64,000 nt of DNA, from assembly GCF_037335815.1 (NCBI RefSeq), contig NZ_CP147841.1:682001-746000 (forward strand), given 5' to 3'. Below, piece by piece: positions 42,933 through 52,059 of the stretch. The notes beneath the pieces were generated by a model. That model had not been told where the DNA came from and ran no database searches. It saw nothing but the letters and a program-made list of their open reading frames with translations. Numbering within the stretch: position 1 is the stretch's first letter; the number at the start of each line of letters is the position of its first letter. Position numbers and translations under genes: made by a program. Source of the stretch: Salinirubellus litoreus (lineage in GTDB: Archaea; Halobacteriota; Halobacteria; Halobacteriales; Haloarculaceae).

Positions 42933-44053
42933 CAGACCTCACCCCCGAGTTTGCGGCGCATCCGCCACTCGATGTACTGCGAGCCGATCGAGATGAACAG
43001 CACGGTGACGAACAGGATGACGCCGGCGGCGAACAGCGCGTCCATCTGGAGGCCGTCGGCCTCGCCGTAGTTGCGCGCGATGAGCGAGGTGAGCGTCTCC
43101 TGACCGTAGAAGACGTTCATCAGCGGCTCGGTGAGCCTCGGAACGCCCCGGAGCATCACCGTCGCCGCCATAGTCTCGCCGATGGCCCGGCCCACGCCGA
43201 GGAGCACCGCCGCCGAGACCCCCGAGAAGGCCGCCGGGAGCGTGATGCTGGTCATCGTCTGCCAGTCGGTCGTCCCCATCGCGAGCGACCCGCTCTTCAT
43301 CGACTCGGGGACGCTCGACAGCGCGTCCTCGGCGACCGAGACCACGGTGGGGAGGGCCATCAGCCCGACCACGATGCCGACGAACAGGTAGGTCCCCTGG
43401 CCGGTCAGGTCGAACTGGTCGGAAGCCCACGGGCTGAGGACGGTGAAGCCGATGAACCCGTAGACGATCGAGGGGATCCCCGCCAGGATCTCGACGCCCG
43501 GCTTGACGACCTCGCGGACCGTCTCGGGCGCGATCTCCGAGAGGAACAGCGCCGCCGAGACGCCCAGCGGCGCGGCGACAGCCGTCGCGATGACCGTCAC
43601 CATCACCGTCCCGTGGATCATCGGCACCATCGAGTACCGGACCGGATCGGAGACGGCGTCCCAGCGCGTCCCTACAAACATCCTGAGGCCCGGCACCGTC
43701 ACGCCGAACACGGTCGCGCTCTCGTACCGGAAGACCGGGACCGCCTCGACGAAGATGAAGACGATGATGAGCCCCAGTATCAGGAGTGTCGACACCGTCA
43801 TCGCCAGGGTCAGCGCCCGCGCGATCAGCTCCTGGTGGCGGATCCAGCCGTACCCCGTCGCGAGGAGGAAGACGGCGAACGGGAGCACCGTGAGCGACGA
43901 GACCAGCAGGAAACCGGCGAACGCCGCCACCAGCGCGAGCAGTACCACCGAGACGGTGGCGAGCGCCGCCGGCTCCGTGTCGTCGACGAACTCCCGCGTG
44001 CGCCGGACCCGACGTCGGAGGCTCGCCCCGATCCGTTCCGTTCCTGTTACCAT
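42932..44053 (-). CDS. pstC: Phosphate ABC transporter permease PstC, operon 2
   Basis: A 373-residue permease: basic cytoplasmic N-terminus (SLRRRVRRTREF), two helices, then PMIHGTVMVTVIATAVAAPLGVSAALFLSE, PGVEILAGIPSIVYGFIGF and the EAA loop SGSLAMGTTDWQTMTSITLPAAFSGVSAA. 73 bp separate it from pstS, unlike the overlapping operon 1 arrangement. Confidence 0.94.
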   Translation of the reverse strand: MVTGTERIGASLRRRVRRTREFVDDTEPAALATVSVVLLALVAAFAGFLLVSSLTVLPFAVFLLATGYGWIRHQELIARALTLAMTVSTLLILGLIIVFIFVEAVPVFRYESATVFGVTVPGLRMFVGTRWDAVSDPVRYSMVPMIHGTVMVTVIATAVAAPLGVSAALFLSEIAPETVREVVKPGVEILAGIPSIVYGFIGFTVLSPWASDQFDLTGQGTYLFVGIVVGLMALPTVVSVAEDALSSVPESMKSGSLAMGTTDWQTMTSITLPAAFSGVSAAVLLGVGRAIGETMAATVMLRGVPRLTEPLMNVFYGQETLTSLIARNYGEADGLQMDALFAAGVILFVTVLFISIGSQYIEWRMRRKLGGEV

Positions 44054-44126
44054 GTCGTGTAGTGTAGCTAATTTCGGGCTCGAAATCGAACGGAGTCGAT
44101 TCGCCGTCCGGTCTAAGCGAAACCGA

Positions 44127-45377
44127 TTACGGCATCAGCTCCGCGAGCTTCTCCTTCTCGGCCTCGAGGTCGCTCGTCGGGAGCGGGATGTAGTTGTTGT
44201 CGACCACGAACACCTGCTGGCCGAACTCGGTCAGGAACATGTTGAGGAACGCGGCCTCCTTCCGGCTCGTCCCGCCGCCGCCGGGGTTGCTCTCCTCGAC
44301 GAGCGTGTACATGTGGAGGTCGCGGTTGAGCGGGTACGCGCTGTCGAAGATGGTGTTCTCCGCGTCCGGGTCGGGCTCGTAGGTCGTCCCCTCGAAGTTG
44401 ATCGCGATGGGGATGACCGACTCGCTCGTGAACGCGAGGGCCATGTACGCGATGGCCCCCTCGTTCTGCTGGACGAGCTGGGCGACCTGCTGGTTCTGTC
44501 CCTGCCGGGTGTCGACCTCCATCGGCGCGTCGGCGTCGCCGAGCATGTTCAGCCGGAACGAGGTGTCCGTCCCGGAACCCTCGGCGCGACCGATGACGTA
44601 GATCTCCTGGTCGTAGTCGATGCCCTCGAGCTCGTTCCAGTTCGAGACCTCGCCCTGGAAGATAGCCCGGATCTGCTCGCCGGTGAGCTGCTGGATGCCC
44701 GCCTCGTGGACGTCCTGGCTGACGACGACCGGCTGGCCGTCGCGACCGACGACGTGGTCGACGACCGTCTCGTCGGCCTTCTCCTCGCTCCAGTCGAGTT
44801 CGGCGGTGATGGGACCGGAGGAGTTGCCGATGTCGACGAGCCCGTCGACGACCGCCTCACAGCCGGTGCCGGAGTGGCTCAGGCCGACCGTCGTCGGGAA
44901 CGGCGGCTCCGAGCGCTGCTCGGTCGGCTCGAAGCCGAACATCTGGGCGAAGTAGTCGGCCAGCAGCATGTCCGTCTGGATCTCGTCCCATCCCGCGACG
45001 CTGCCCTCGTCGTTCGAGCCCCAGTACTCGCCGTCGCTCGGCGGCGCGTTGGAGTTCCAGTACGAACTCCCCTTGTTCGAGATCGGGTAGACCGTGGACG
45101 ATCCCTCGGCGTTGAGCAGCGAGGTGTCCATACTCGAGCCGTCGCCGCCGTCACTGGAGGACGAGCCGTCGCCCGACGCCTCGGTCGGCGTCGACTCGGG
45201 TGCCTCCGTCGGCGTCGAGCCCCCCGAGGAGCCATCGGACCCGTCGCCGGAGGAACCGTCGCCGCCATCCTGGCTCCCCGTACACCCCGCGAGACCGGCA
45301 GCCCCGATGGCACCCGAGGTGACGATGAACTTCCGCCGTGATACCCCCTCTCGCGACCGCTCCGGTTCGCGTGTCAT
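44127..45377 (-). CDS. pstS: Phosphate-binding lipoprotein PstS, operon 2
   Basis: A 416-residue Tat lipoprotein (SRRKFIVTSGAIGAAGLAGC) with a long acidic Ser/Gly/Asp linker (about 33-80), longer than in the operon 1 paralogue. Phosphate loop GSSTVYPI, SHSGTGCEA and GSGTDTSFR are kept. TTTAATTA in reverse complement at 45399-45406 is the TATA-like box. Confidence 0.93.
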   Translation of the reverse strand: MTREPERSREGVSRRKFIVTSGAIGAAGLAGCTGSQDGGDGSSGDGSDGSSGGSTPTEAPESTPTEASGDGSSSSDGGDGSSMDTSLLNAEGSSTVYPISNKGSSYWNSNAPPSDGEYWGSNDEGSVAGWDEIQTDMLLADYFAQMFGFEPTEQRSEPPFPTTVGLSHSGTGCEAVVDGLVDIGNSSGPITAELDWSEEKADETVVDHVVGRDGQPVVVSQDVHEAGIQQLTGEQIRAIFQGEVSNWNELEGIDYDQEIYVIGRAEGSGTDTSFRLNMLGDADAPMEVDTRQGQNQQVAQLVQQNEGAIAYMALAFTSESVIPIAINFEGTTYEPDPDAENTIFDSAYPLNRDLHMYTLVEESNPGGGGTSRKEAAFLNMFLTEFGQQVFVVDNNYIPLPTSDLEAEKEKLAELMP

Positions 45378-45429
45378 CGAGTGAGTCCAGGAGATATCTA
45401 ATTAAACTCGTTTATAATAGGGGTCCCGA

Positions 45430-45560
45430 GCCCCCCCACTCGGTACGTCGCTCCGGGTATCCGCCGGTATCCGGACGTACCTCTCCGACCCCGGAAATAC
45501 CGGGAGGTACCGGGACGTACGCCCCGGGTACCGAGCGTACGAGTATATACCACACGGCAC
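45430..45560. promoter_or_regulatory. Cluster of short GTAC/CCGGTA-type repeats upstream of pst operon 2
   Basis: The gap between pstS2 and the divergent coiled-coil gene has many near-palindromic words in 130 bp: GGTACGTCG, GGGTATCCG, CGGTATCCGG, ACGTAC, GGAGGTACCGGG, ACGTACG, GGGTACC, GCGTACG, GAGTATATACC. They may be regulator-binding sites for the divergent promoters or only biased composition. Confidence 0.35.
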
Positions 45561-45636
45561 CCGTACCGAACGCTACGAGGGGACCGGGCGGTCGTCGACG
45601 GAAGCTATAACGGGACCGGAGGGCCAACCCCCGGCC

Positions 45637-46623
45637 ATGAGCCAGGAGGAGGGGTCGGGTGGTCCGCGGTTGATCGGGCGTCCGGTCGAGGAGGCCGTCG
45701 AGGCGGTCCTCGCCGAGGACGACTCGCGCGACCGGGGGACGGTACGGGCGACGCTCGATACCGTCACCGAGGACGGCGTCGTGAGCGAGGCGGCGATCGA
45801 GGAAGAACTCGAGGAGGTGTCGAAGGTCGTCTCGACGCCCGAAACCCGGATCGAGCTCGCCGCGATGGAGGTCAAAGAGGCGAAGGGGACCGCCGAGGCG
45901 GAGGGCGTGTCGGACCTCGATACCGTGCGTACGCGGATCGGGACGTACGAGTCCCGCCTGGAGGCGGCCGAGGAGGCGATCGGCGCGCTCGGACCCGACC
46001 TCCGCGAGGTCATCGACCGGCGCGGGGCGGGTGCGAACGCCTACGAGGTGGCGGCCGGCCTCCGCGAGGTCAGGGCGGAGGCGGACGAACTCCACCGAAC
46101 CGCCGACGAGCTGGGGGTGGACGCCGAGGAGTTCGGCCGGTGGCTCACCGACCCCGGGACGCGGTACGAGGAGCTCGAAGCGGAGATCGAGGCCGTCGAG
46201 CGGTCGCTGGCCGCGCTGTCGGGGACGGCCGACGACCTGGACGCGGACGACGGCGAGGGAGCGTCCTCGTCCCTCCCGGCGGATCCGGGCGTCGTCTGGG
46301 CGGACGCCTCGCTCCGGACGCGGGTGACCGCGCTCCTCGTCACGGACATCGAGGCCGAGCTCGACGACCTCCGGGCGTGGCCGGATCGGGAAGGATCCGA
46401 CGACCGACTCGACGAACTCGGCACGCGACTCGGCGAACTCGACGGTGAGTGCCGCGACCTGGAGGAACGGCTCGACGGACTCACCCGTCCGTCGTGGACC
46501 GATCGGTTCGGTGACCGGCTCGACGAACTCGAGGACGCGCTCGACCGGTTCGCTCCCCCCGTATCCTGGGGCGAGGTCGAGGCGGAGCTGGAACGACACC
46601 GCGAGGCGCTCGGGGCGGCGTAG
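45637..46623 (+). CDS. Acidic coiled-coil protein (haloarchaeal)
   Basis: A 328-residue soluble, highly charged protein. The first 90 residues (IGRPVEEAVEAVL, DRGTVRATLDTVTEDGVVS) look like a small helical domain; later parts (about 100-240 and 285-325) are heptad-rich. Homologues are often labelled 'halo transducer protein' without experimental backing. TATAA at 45606-45610 gives a leaderless ATG. Divergent from pst operon 2, but no direct link with phosphate is visible. Confidence 0.65.
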   Translation: MSQEEGSGGPRLIGRPVEEAVEAVLAEDDSRDRGTVRATLDTVTEDGVVSEAAIEEELEEVSKVVSTPETRIELAAMEVKEAKGTAEAEGVSDLDTVRTRIGTYESRLEAAEEAIGALGPDLREVIDRRGAGANAYEVAAGLREVRAEADELHRTADELGVDAEEFGRWLTDPGTRYEELEAEIEAVERSLAALSGTADDLDADDGEGASSSLPADPGVVWADASLRTRVTALLVTDIEAELDDLRAWPDREGSDDRLDELGTRLGELDGECRDLEERLDGLTRPSWTDRFGDRLDELEDALDRFAPPVSWGEVEAELERHREALGAA

Positions 46624-46732
46624 CGGGGGGCAGTCGAGCCTCCGGATCGCGGACCGGCCGGCCGTTCCCGCGGACCGGGAATCGGAACAGCGTTCTTCGT
46701 CGCGAGACTCCACCATCCGAGTGGTGACAGCC

Positions 46733-47080
46733 ATGATCGACGTGACCGGACTCCTGTTACAGGTCGGACCGCACGGCCCCCACGGACCGATGGGCCCGCA
46801 CGGGCCGATGGGACCGGGTGGGGGCCGCGGCTGGGGTGCGATGCCCTGGGGTGCCGGTGGAGCGGGGCTGTTCCCGACGCTCCTCTGGCTAGTCGTCCTC
46901 GCGGCGCTCGCCGGGGGCCTGGCGTACCTCGCCCTGCGACGCCTCGACGAACGAGCGCCGGACGAACGAGGCCCCGGGAAGTCCGACGCGCGGACGGTCC
47001 TGGAGACGCGGTACGCCCGCGGCGAGATCGACGACGAGGAGTTCGAGCGCCGCCGTGACCGGCTCGCCGTCGAACCGTAG
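46733..47080 (+). CDS. Membrane protein with Gly-Pro-His repeats and a SHOCT domain
   Basis: A 115-residue protein: a short hydrophobic N-terminus, a collagen-like (GPHGPM)n stretch (about 12-28), a Gly-rich region, one strong helix (about 47-67) and a C-terminal SHOCT motif, LETRYARGEIDDEEFERRRDRL (about 90-111). SHOCT domains often sit on small membrane proteins and are thought to mediate oligomerisation. The His/Met-rich repeat could bind metal, an inference. Confidence 0.75.
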   Translation: MIDVTGLLLQVGPHGPHGPMGPHGPMGPGGGRGWGAMPWGAGGAGLFPTLLWLVVLAALAGGLAYLALRRLDERAPDERGPGKSDARTVLETRYARGEIDDEEFERRRDRLAVEP

Positions 47081-47164
47081 CCGGGCCGGCGAGACCGATT
47101 CGCCACGAACGGCCCCCGTCGGGGGTAGAGATAAGAGGGGCGAGTCGGAGCGTACAGTCCACTG

Positions 47165-47554
47165 ATGACAGACGACACTTCCCGGCCGCCGTGGCTGTTC
47201 GAACCGACCGACGAACGGGGTATCGAGCGCGAACTCGCGCCGGGGCTCGACGCCCGCATCTTCGCCGGGGAGCACTCGATGCTCTCGCTCGTCGAACTCG
47301 AACCGAACGCCGAGGGACAGCTCCACAGCCACGAGGAGGAGCAGTGGGGCTACCTGCTGGAGGGATCGGTCACGCGCACCCAGGGCGGCGAGGCGGTCGA
47401 GGCGACCGAGGGCGAGTTCTGGCACACCCCGGGTGGCGTCGAACACACCATCCGGGCGGGGGAGGACGGCGCGGTCGTCCTCGATATCTTCAGCCCACCC
47501 CGACCGGAGTACCGCCAGACGGGAGCGGGGTTCGGTGACGGCGACGGCGAGTAG
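47165..47554 (+). CDS. Cupin-domain protein
   Basis: A 129-residue single cupin. Motif 1 QLHSHEEEQWGYLLEGSVTRTQGG (about 57-80; two His and a Glu) and motif 2 FWHTPGGVEHTI (about 90-101). Substrate unknown. A TATA-like GAGATAAG near 47128-47135 precedes it by about 30 nt. Confidence 0.82.
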   Translation: MTDDTSRPPWLFEPTDERGIERELAPGLDARIFAGEHSMLSLVELEPNAEGQLHSHEEEQWGYLLEGSVTRTQGGEAVEATEGEFWHTPGGVEHTIRAGEDGAVVLDIFSPPRPEYRQTGAGFGDGDGE

Positions 47555-47599
47555 GGACGGGACGCTACTGCTTAGTGCCCCCGCGCAGCACCCTCCAGC

Positions 47600-48619
47600 A
47601 TGACGCAGTACGAGCCGGTCGAGTCCCCCGATGCGACGACGGTGTTCCCGTACCACGATCTGACGCCGCCGACCACCGCGGACGTCTACCGCGCCCGGAA
47701 GGTCGTCGACCGCCACCTCCCGCGGACGCCGCTGGTCAGGAGCGAACCCCTCTCGGCGCGGTTCGACGCGGACGTCTACCTCAAGCGCGAGGACACCCTC
47801 CCCACTGGTGCGTTCAAGGTCCGCGGGGGGCTGACGCTCCTCTCCCGGCTCGACGAGGAGTTCCGCGACCCCGGCCTCGTGGCCGCGAGCACCGGCAACC
47901 ACGGCCAGTCGATCGCCTACGCCGGCCGGGAGTTCGGTGTTCCGATCACGATCGTCGTCCCGGCGGAGGCGAACCCCTCGAAGGTGCGGGCGATGGAGCG
48001 GCTGGGGGCAACAGTGGTAAAGCACGGCCCGGAGTTCGACGCCGCGCGCGAGCACGCCGAGGAGCTCGCCGTCGAGGAGGGCTACCGGCTCGTCCACTCT
48101 GCGAACGAGCGGGCGCTGGTCGCCGGCGTCGGCACCGCGGGGATCGAGGTGGTCGAAGAGTTGCCCGAAATCGACTACCTGTTCTGTCCCGTCGGGGGCG
48201 GATCGAGCGCCGCCGGCTACTGTCTCACGGTGGGGGCGCTCACGGACGCGAGCGTGATCGGCGCACAGTCCGAGGCCGCCCCCGCGGTCCACGCAGCGTG
48301 GCGCGACGGCGGCCTCGACCCGCACGACCGCATGGAGACGTTCGCGGAGGGGATCGCCACGCGCTCCCCGTTCGCGATGACGACCCGGCTCCTCCGCGAG
48401 CGCCTCGACGACTTCCGGCTCGTGAGCGACGACGCGCTCCGGGAGTGGATCCGGGAGCTGTTCCTGGAGGAGACCGTCGTCATGGAGGGGGCCTGCGCGG
48501 CGAGCGTGGCCGCGATGGACGGGATGCGCGAGGAGATCGCGGGGAAGACGGTCGTCTTCCCGATCTCGGGACGGAACGTCGACCCCGAGAAGTTCCGGGC
48601 GATCGTCGACGAGGGGTGA
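47600..48619 (+). CDS. Threonine/serine dehydratase (PLP-dependent ammonia-lyase)
   Basis: A 339-residue fold-type II PLP enzyme without an ACT or other regulatory domain, so a catabolic-type threonine ammonia-lyase. PLP-lysine motif LPTGAFKVRGG (about 71-81), phosphate-binding ASTGNHGQSIAYA and the glycine loop CPVGGGSSAAGYC. Product is 2-oxobutanoate (from Thr) or pyruvate (from Ser). Start 27 nt after CTTAGT. A hydroxyaspartate or racemase relative cannot be excluded. Confidence 0.85.
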   Translation: MTQYEPVESPDATTVFPYHDLTPPTTADVYRARKVVDRHLPRTPLVRSEPLSARFDADVYLKREDTLPTGAFKVRGGLTLLSRLDEEFRDPGLVAASTGNHGQSIAYAGREFGVPITIVVPAEANPSKVRAMERLGATVVKHGPEFDAAREHAEELAVEEGYRLVHSANERALVAGVGTAGIEVVEELPEIDYLFCPVGGGSSAAGYCLTVGALTDASVIGAQSEAAPAVHAAWRDGGLDPHDRMETFAEGIATRSPFAMTTRLLRERLDDFRLVSDDALREWIRELFLEETVVMEGACAASVAAMDGMREEIAGKTVVFPISGRNVDPEKFRAIVDEG

Positions 48620-48646
48620 GCGGCAGGTCCCGGCGGGATCGTCGGG

Positions 48647-49135
48647 TCACCCGGACTCCGCGCCCGGCGGCGTGCCCTCGAACCCCGGAGGGAGGCCGGT
48701 GTGCTTGATGCCCGTCCAGTCCTCGACGCGGAACCGGTAGAGCTCGACGGCCTCGGTCTCCCCGGCACGCTCGAACAGCTCCGGCCGCCAGGCGACCTGC
48801 ACCGCCTCCAGCACGTCGTCGTGCTCCGTCCCGGGGACCGCCTCGACCACGCCCGACAGCAGCACGCTCTGCCAGTTGAACGCCGTGTCCGCCCGGTAGA
48901 CGAGGAACCTCGCGATCCCGTTCTCGGACGTGAGCTCCGCCTTCCGGCTCTCGCTACCGAGGACGTACGTGAAGTAGAGCGACTCCCCGTCGAAGCCGTA
49001 CGACATCGGGATCATGTAGGGAGCCTCCTCGCCCGGGAGCCCGAGCACGCCCGTGCTCTGACTCGACAGGAACCCCCGGATCTCCCCGTCGTCCATCCTG
49101 ACCAGCCCGTGTGATTCGAGTTCGTCGACGGTCAT
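48647..49135 (-). CDS. Pyridoxamine 5'-phosphate oxidase-fold flavin-binding protein
   Basis: A 162-residue split-barrel protein. GFLSSQSTGVLGLPGEEAPYMIPMSYGFDGESLYF (begins near residue 20) and FLVYRADTAFNWQSVLLSGVVEAV are characteristic of the haloarchaeal PPOX-class family that binds FMN or F420. Substrate unknown; these are usually not the true PdxH. ATG at 49135. Confidence 0.82.
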   Translation of the reverse strand: MTVDELESHGLVRMDDGEIRGFLSSQSTGVLGLPGEEAPYMIPMSYGFDGESLYFTYVLGSESRKAELTSENGIARFLVYRADTAFNWQSVLLSGVVEAVPGTEHDDVLEAVQVAWRPELFERAGETEAVELYRFRVEDWTGIKHTGLPPGFEGTPPGAESG

Positions 49136-49239
49136 CCCGTGGAAAGATGGTCGCCGAGCTACATGAGGTGTGCGACCAGTTACCGGATACGGGGAACGAG
49201 CGGTCTCGGCAGTCCGGAACGGCGAGTGGTCGACGGTTC

Positions 49240-49974
49240 CTACCCGAGCCGTCCCTCCCACTCCTCGGCGGTCAACGATTCGCCGGTGACGCCGTCGGGC
49301 CCCTGTGCGGCCAGCAGGACGGCCGCATCGTCCATCACGTCCGGCGGCAGTATCTCCGCCCGCTCGTCGTCGGGAAGGTGCGCCCAGATGTCGGTGTCGA
49401 CCCGGCCGCCCGGGTCGAGAGCATTGGCGTTCACGCCGTCGTCCGCACCCTCGAGAGCCGTGACGCGAGTGAGCCCCTCGAGACCCCACTTGGAACTCAC
49501 GTACGCCCCCGCACCCGCGATGGCCCGCCGGCCGAGCCCAGAGGAGACGTTGACGACGTTGCCACGACCTTGTTCGAACATATACGAGAGGGCCGCCCGG
49601 GTGAACAGGAACGTCCCCTTGAGGTTCACCCCGAGGACGGTGTCCCACTCGGACTCGGCGACGTCGACGAGGCGCTTGCGCGAGTCCTGCATCCCGAGGA
49701 TGCTCACACCCGCATTGTTGACCAGGGTGTCGAGACGGCCGAATCGGTCGACCGTGCGCTCGACGACCCGCTCGACCGCGTCGGCGTCGCGCACGTCCGC
49801 GGGGACGACGAGTGACTCACCGGACAGGTCCTCTGCCACCCGTTCCATCCGCTCCTCGTCGCGGGCGGTGAGCGTCACTCGCGCGCCTTCCTCGGCGAAC
49901 CGCTCGACCATCGACCGGCCGAGCCCGCGGCTCGCGCCCGTCACGACCACGACCTCGTCCTCGAGTGCTGGCAT
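49240..49974 (-). CDS. Short-chain dehydrogenase/reductase
   Basis: A 244-residue classical SDR. NAD(P) loop TGASRGLGRS (about 12-21), NNAGV (about 87), catalytic Ser in VVNVSSG, and YVSSK (Tyr and Lys near 157-161). The arrangement fits 3-oxoacyl-ACP-reductase-like alcohol dehydrogenases; the substrate cannot be told. Single gene, 105 bp from the PPOX-fold gene in the same orientation. Confidence 0.9.
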   Translation of the reverse strand: MPALEDEVVVVTGASRGLGRSMVERFAEEGARVTLTARDEERMERVAEDLSGESLVVPADVRDADAVERVVERTVDRFGRLDTLVNNAGVSILGMQDSRKRLVDVAESEWDTVLGVNLKGTFLFTRAALSYMFEQGRGNVVNVSSGLGRRAIAGAGAYVSSKWGLEGLTRVTALEGADDGVNANALDPGGRVDTDIWAHLPDDERAEILPPDVMDDAAVLLAAQGPDGVTGESLTAEEWEGRLG

Positions 49975-50119
49975 GGGCGCTCCTCGGTCCCGGGGGTGAT
50001 GAAAGCTCGTCCACCGGAGTCGGGTTCAAGTACCGGCGTCGTCTCCGTCGGGTCGTGTCGAACGCGACGACGACCGACGACAGGACCGACCGTGGACGGC
50101 GGCCCGCGGGGGTGGCGAG

Positions 50120-50614
50120 ATGAACCGCGCGCACTTCGGACCGATCGACGGGGACGCGCCGGTCTACGGGGCGTGCCGCCCGGGCCACCTCGGCGGGGGG
50201 CTCGACGAGTGGCTCGGGATCCTGGCCGACGGAGAGGTCACGACGGTCGTCTGTCTCCTCTCGGAGGGTGAGGCCGGACGCTGGGGACTACCCGACGCGT
50301 ACGACGACGCGTTCCGGACGGCCCACGTCCCGATCCGCGACCGCCACCTCCCGGCGCCCGGGCGGCTCGCGCGGGCGGTCGACCTGATCGGGACGACGAT
50401 CGACGAGGGCGGGCGCGTCGCGCTCCACTGCAACGCCGGCCTGGGTCGGACGGGCGTCGTCGCCGCGGCGTGGCTGGTCTGCGAGCGGGGTCACACGCCG
50501 GCCTCGGCCATCGACCTCGTGGAGACGGGCCCCATGCCACGAGCGCCGCGGGAGGCGGTACGGGAGGGGAACGCGACCGAGGCGGAGCTCCACGACCTGC
50601 TGGAGTCCGCGTAA
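50120..50614 (+). CDS. Dual-specificity/tyrosine phosphatase-like protein
   Basis: A 164-residue cysteine phosphatase. The P-loop HCNAGLGRTG (about 103-112) is the CX5R signature; upstream the general-acid region is HVPIRDRHLPAPG. The N-terminus VYGACRPGHLG resembles other haloarchaeal swiss-army DSPs. Substrate unknown (protein, phosphoinositide or nucleotide). Confidence 0.85.
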   Translation: MNRAHFGPIDGDAPVYGACRPGHLGGGLDEWLGILADGEVTTVVCLLSEGEAGRWGLPDAYDDAFRTAHVPIRDRHLPAPGRLARAVDLIGTTIDEGGRVALHCNAGLGRTGVVAAAWLVCERGHTPASAIDLVETGPMPRAPREAVREGNATEAELHDLLESA

Positions 50615-50655
50615 CCGATACGGCACTCGACGAGAACGGAAGGACGGCGGCCGTG

Positions 50656-51396
50656 CTACTCCTCGGGTGGCGCGGCGATCTCGACCCGCTCGGAGAGCCA
50701 GGCGACGGCCTCGGCGACGACGTCGGGGTCGGTCCCGCTCACGCGGATCCGGTTGTGTCCCTCCGTCGCCGGGTAGCTCCCGACCGCCACCTCGAACCGG
50801 TCGCGGGCGTCCCCGACGACGCCGACCATCGAGCCCTCGGGCTGGGGGGTGTAGAGCGTCTCCGAGACGGTGTCGCCCTCGAACTCCGCCTCGACCAGTT
50901 CGAACAGCGCCTTCATCTCGACCGGCACGCCCGGGAAGACGTAGACGTTCTCGACGACGCAGCCGGGGCAGAGACCCTCGGGGTTGATCAGCGCACGTCC
51001 TCCGGACGGTAACGCGGCCCACGCGTCGACGTCGATGTCGATGTCGTGAGCCTCGACCGTCTCGGGGTTCCGGTCGCGGTAGGCCGCCACCGTCTCGATG
51101 ACGTCCTCGCGGACGGCGTCGTCGACGACGAGTTCGCGGCCGAAGGTGTCGGCGATGGCGTCGGCCGTGACGTCGTCGTGGGTGCCGCCGAGCCCGCCGG
51201 TCACGATCACGGCGTCGAACGCGGCCGACCACTCCGCGACCGTCTCCGCGATCAGGGCGCGGTCGTCGGGCACGGTCAGGATGCGGACGACCGTCGCGCC
51301 GCCCCGGGTCAGCCGCTCCGCGAGCCACTGGGCGTTCGTGTTCGTGATGTCGCCCGCGAGCACTTCGTCACCGACGGTGAGCACGGCAACCTCCAT
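50656..51396 (-). CDS. CinA-like molybdopterin-binding domain protein
   Basis: A 246-residue protein of the competence/damage-inducible CinA N-terminal (COG1058) type, with a MoaB/MogA fold. TVGDEVLAGDITNTNAQWLAERL (about 6-28), VIVTGGLGGTHDDVT (about 63-77) and NVYVFPGVPVEMKALF. It lacks the C-terminal nicotinamide-nucleotide amidase domain of bacterial CinA. In archaea such proteins may cleave ADP-ribose or handle damaged nucleotides; function here is uncertain. Confidence 0.83.
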   Translation of the reverse strand: MEVAVLTVGDEVLAGDITNTNAQWLAERLTRGGATVVRILTVPDDRALIAETVAEWSAAFDAVIVTGGLGGTHDDVTADAIADTFGRELVVDDAVREDVIETVAAYRDRNPETVEAHDIDIDVDAWAALPSGGRALINPEGLCPGCVVENVYVFPGVPVEMKALFELVEAEFEGDTVSETLYTPQPEGSMVGVVGDARDRFEVAVGSYPATEGHNRIRVSGTDPDVVAEAVAWLSERVEIAAPPEE

Positions 51397-51644
51397 CGGG
51401 GGAGTCGAGGCCGGCCACGAGCAAAAGCCTGCGGTCACCGGACCCCGGGTCGGGACCCGACACCGAGATTCCGCGTCGGACGGACGTCGTGCGACGCCGG
51501 CCAGCCCGGTCGGGGATCGTGTTCGGTCGAGACCGCCGCGTACGGGACCTGACACCCTCTATCCGGGTTTTGAACGATATAAACGATCGCGAAAAAACTG
51601 AACGCTCCTCTAGGTTCATACGTACCCCGGGAGTGCCTCGAACC

Positions 51645-51938
51645 ATGTCCACCGGAACCTTCCCGAACGAGGACCGGGCGACCGGCCCGGCGCGGGCACG
51701 ACGCGGCACCGACGACGCGCCCTCCCTGATCGCCGAGCTCGTGTTCAGGGAGCTCGTGGAGGCCGACGAGGCGCTCACCGAGTCGGAGATCCGCGAGCGG
51801 ACGCTGCTCCCCGGAGCGGAGATCCGCGAGGCGATCTCCGAACTCGCCTCGAAGGGGCTCTGTACCGCTCGGCGACGGACGACCGATCACGCGCCGCGAC
51901 GGTACGCCCCGGCGTTCCCGACGAACTCCGGGGCCTGA
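51645..51938 (+). CDS. Small winged-helix DNA-binding protein
   Basis: A 97-residue protein. About residues 25-90 form a MarR/ArsR-like winged helix (LIAELVFRELVEADEALTESEIRERTLLPGAEIREAISEL). TATA-like sequence around GTTCATACG (51614-51622) precedes the ATG by 24-30 nt. It lies just upstream of the cytochrome P450 and could regulate it; no operator was identified. Confidence 0.75.
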   Translation: MSTGTFPNEDRATGPARARRGTDDAPSLIAELVFRELVEADEALTESEIRERTLLPGAEIREAISELASKGLCTARRRTTDHAPRRYAPAFPTNSGA

Positions 51939-52059
51939 GCCGCGTCCCGCGGGACGGTTCGGCGGGCGTGGACTGTCGCCCGGGGGGGCGACCGGGGGAT
52001 GCACCCCAACGACGTGCGGTAACACGGCACTTATACTTCGAGGAGATCCCTCTCGTGAC

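Noticed and set aside
41067..43070. A 667-residue plus-strand frame across pstB2, pstA2 and pstC2
   Set aside because: Antisense shadow typical of high-GC DNA. The minus strand carries clear permease and ATPase motifs.
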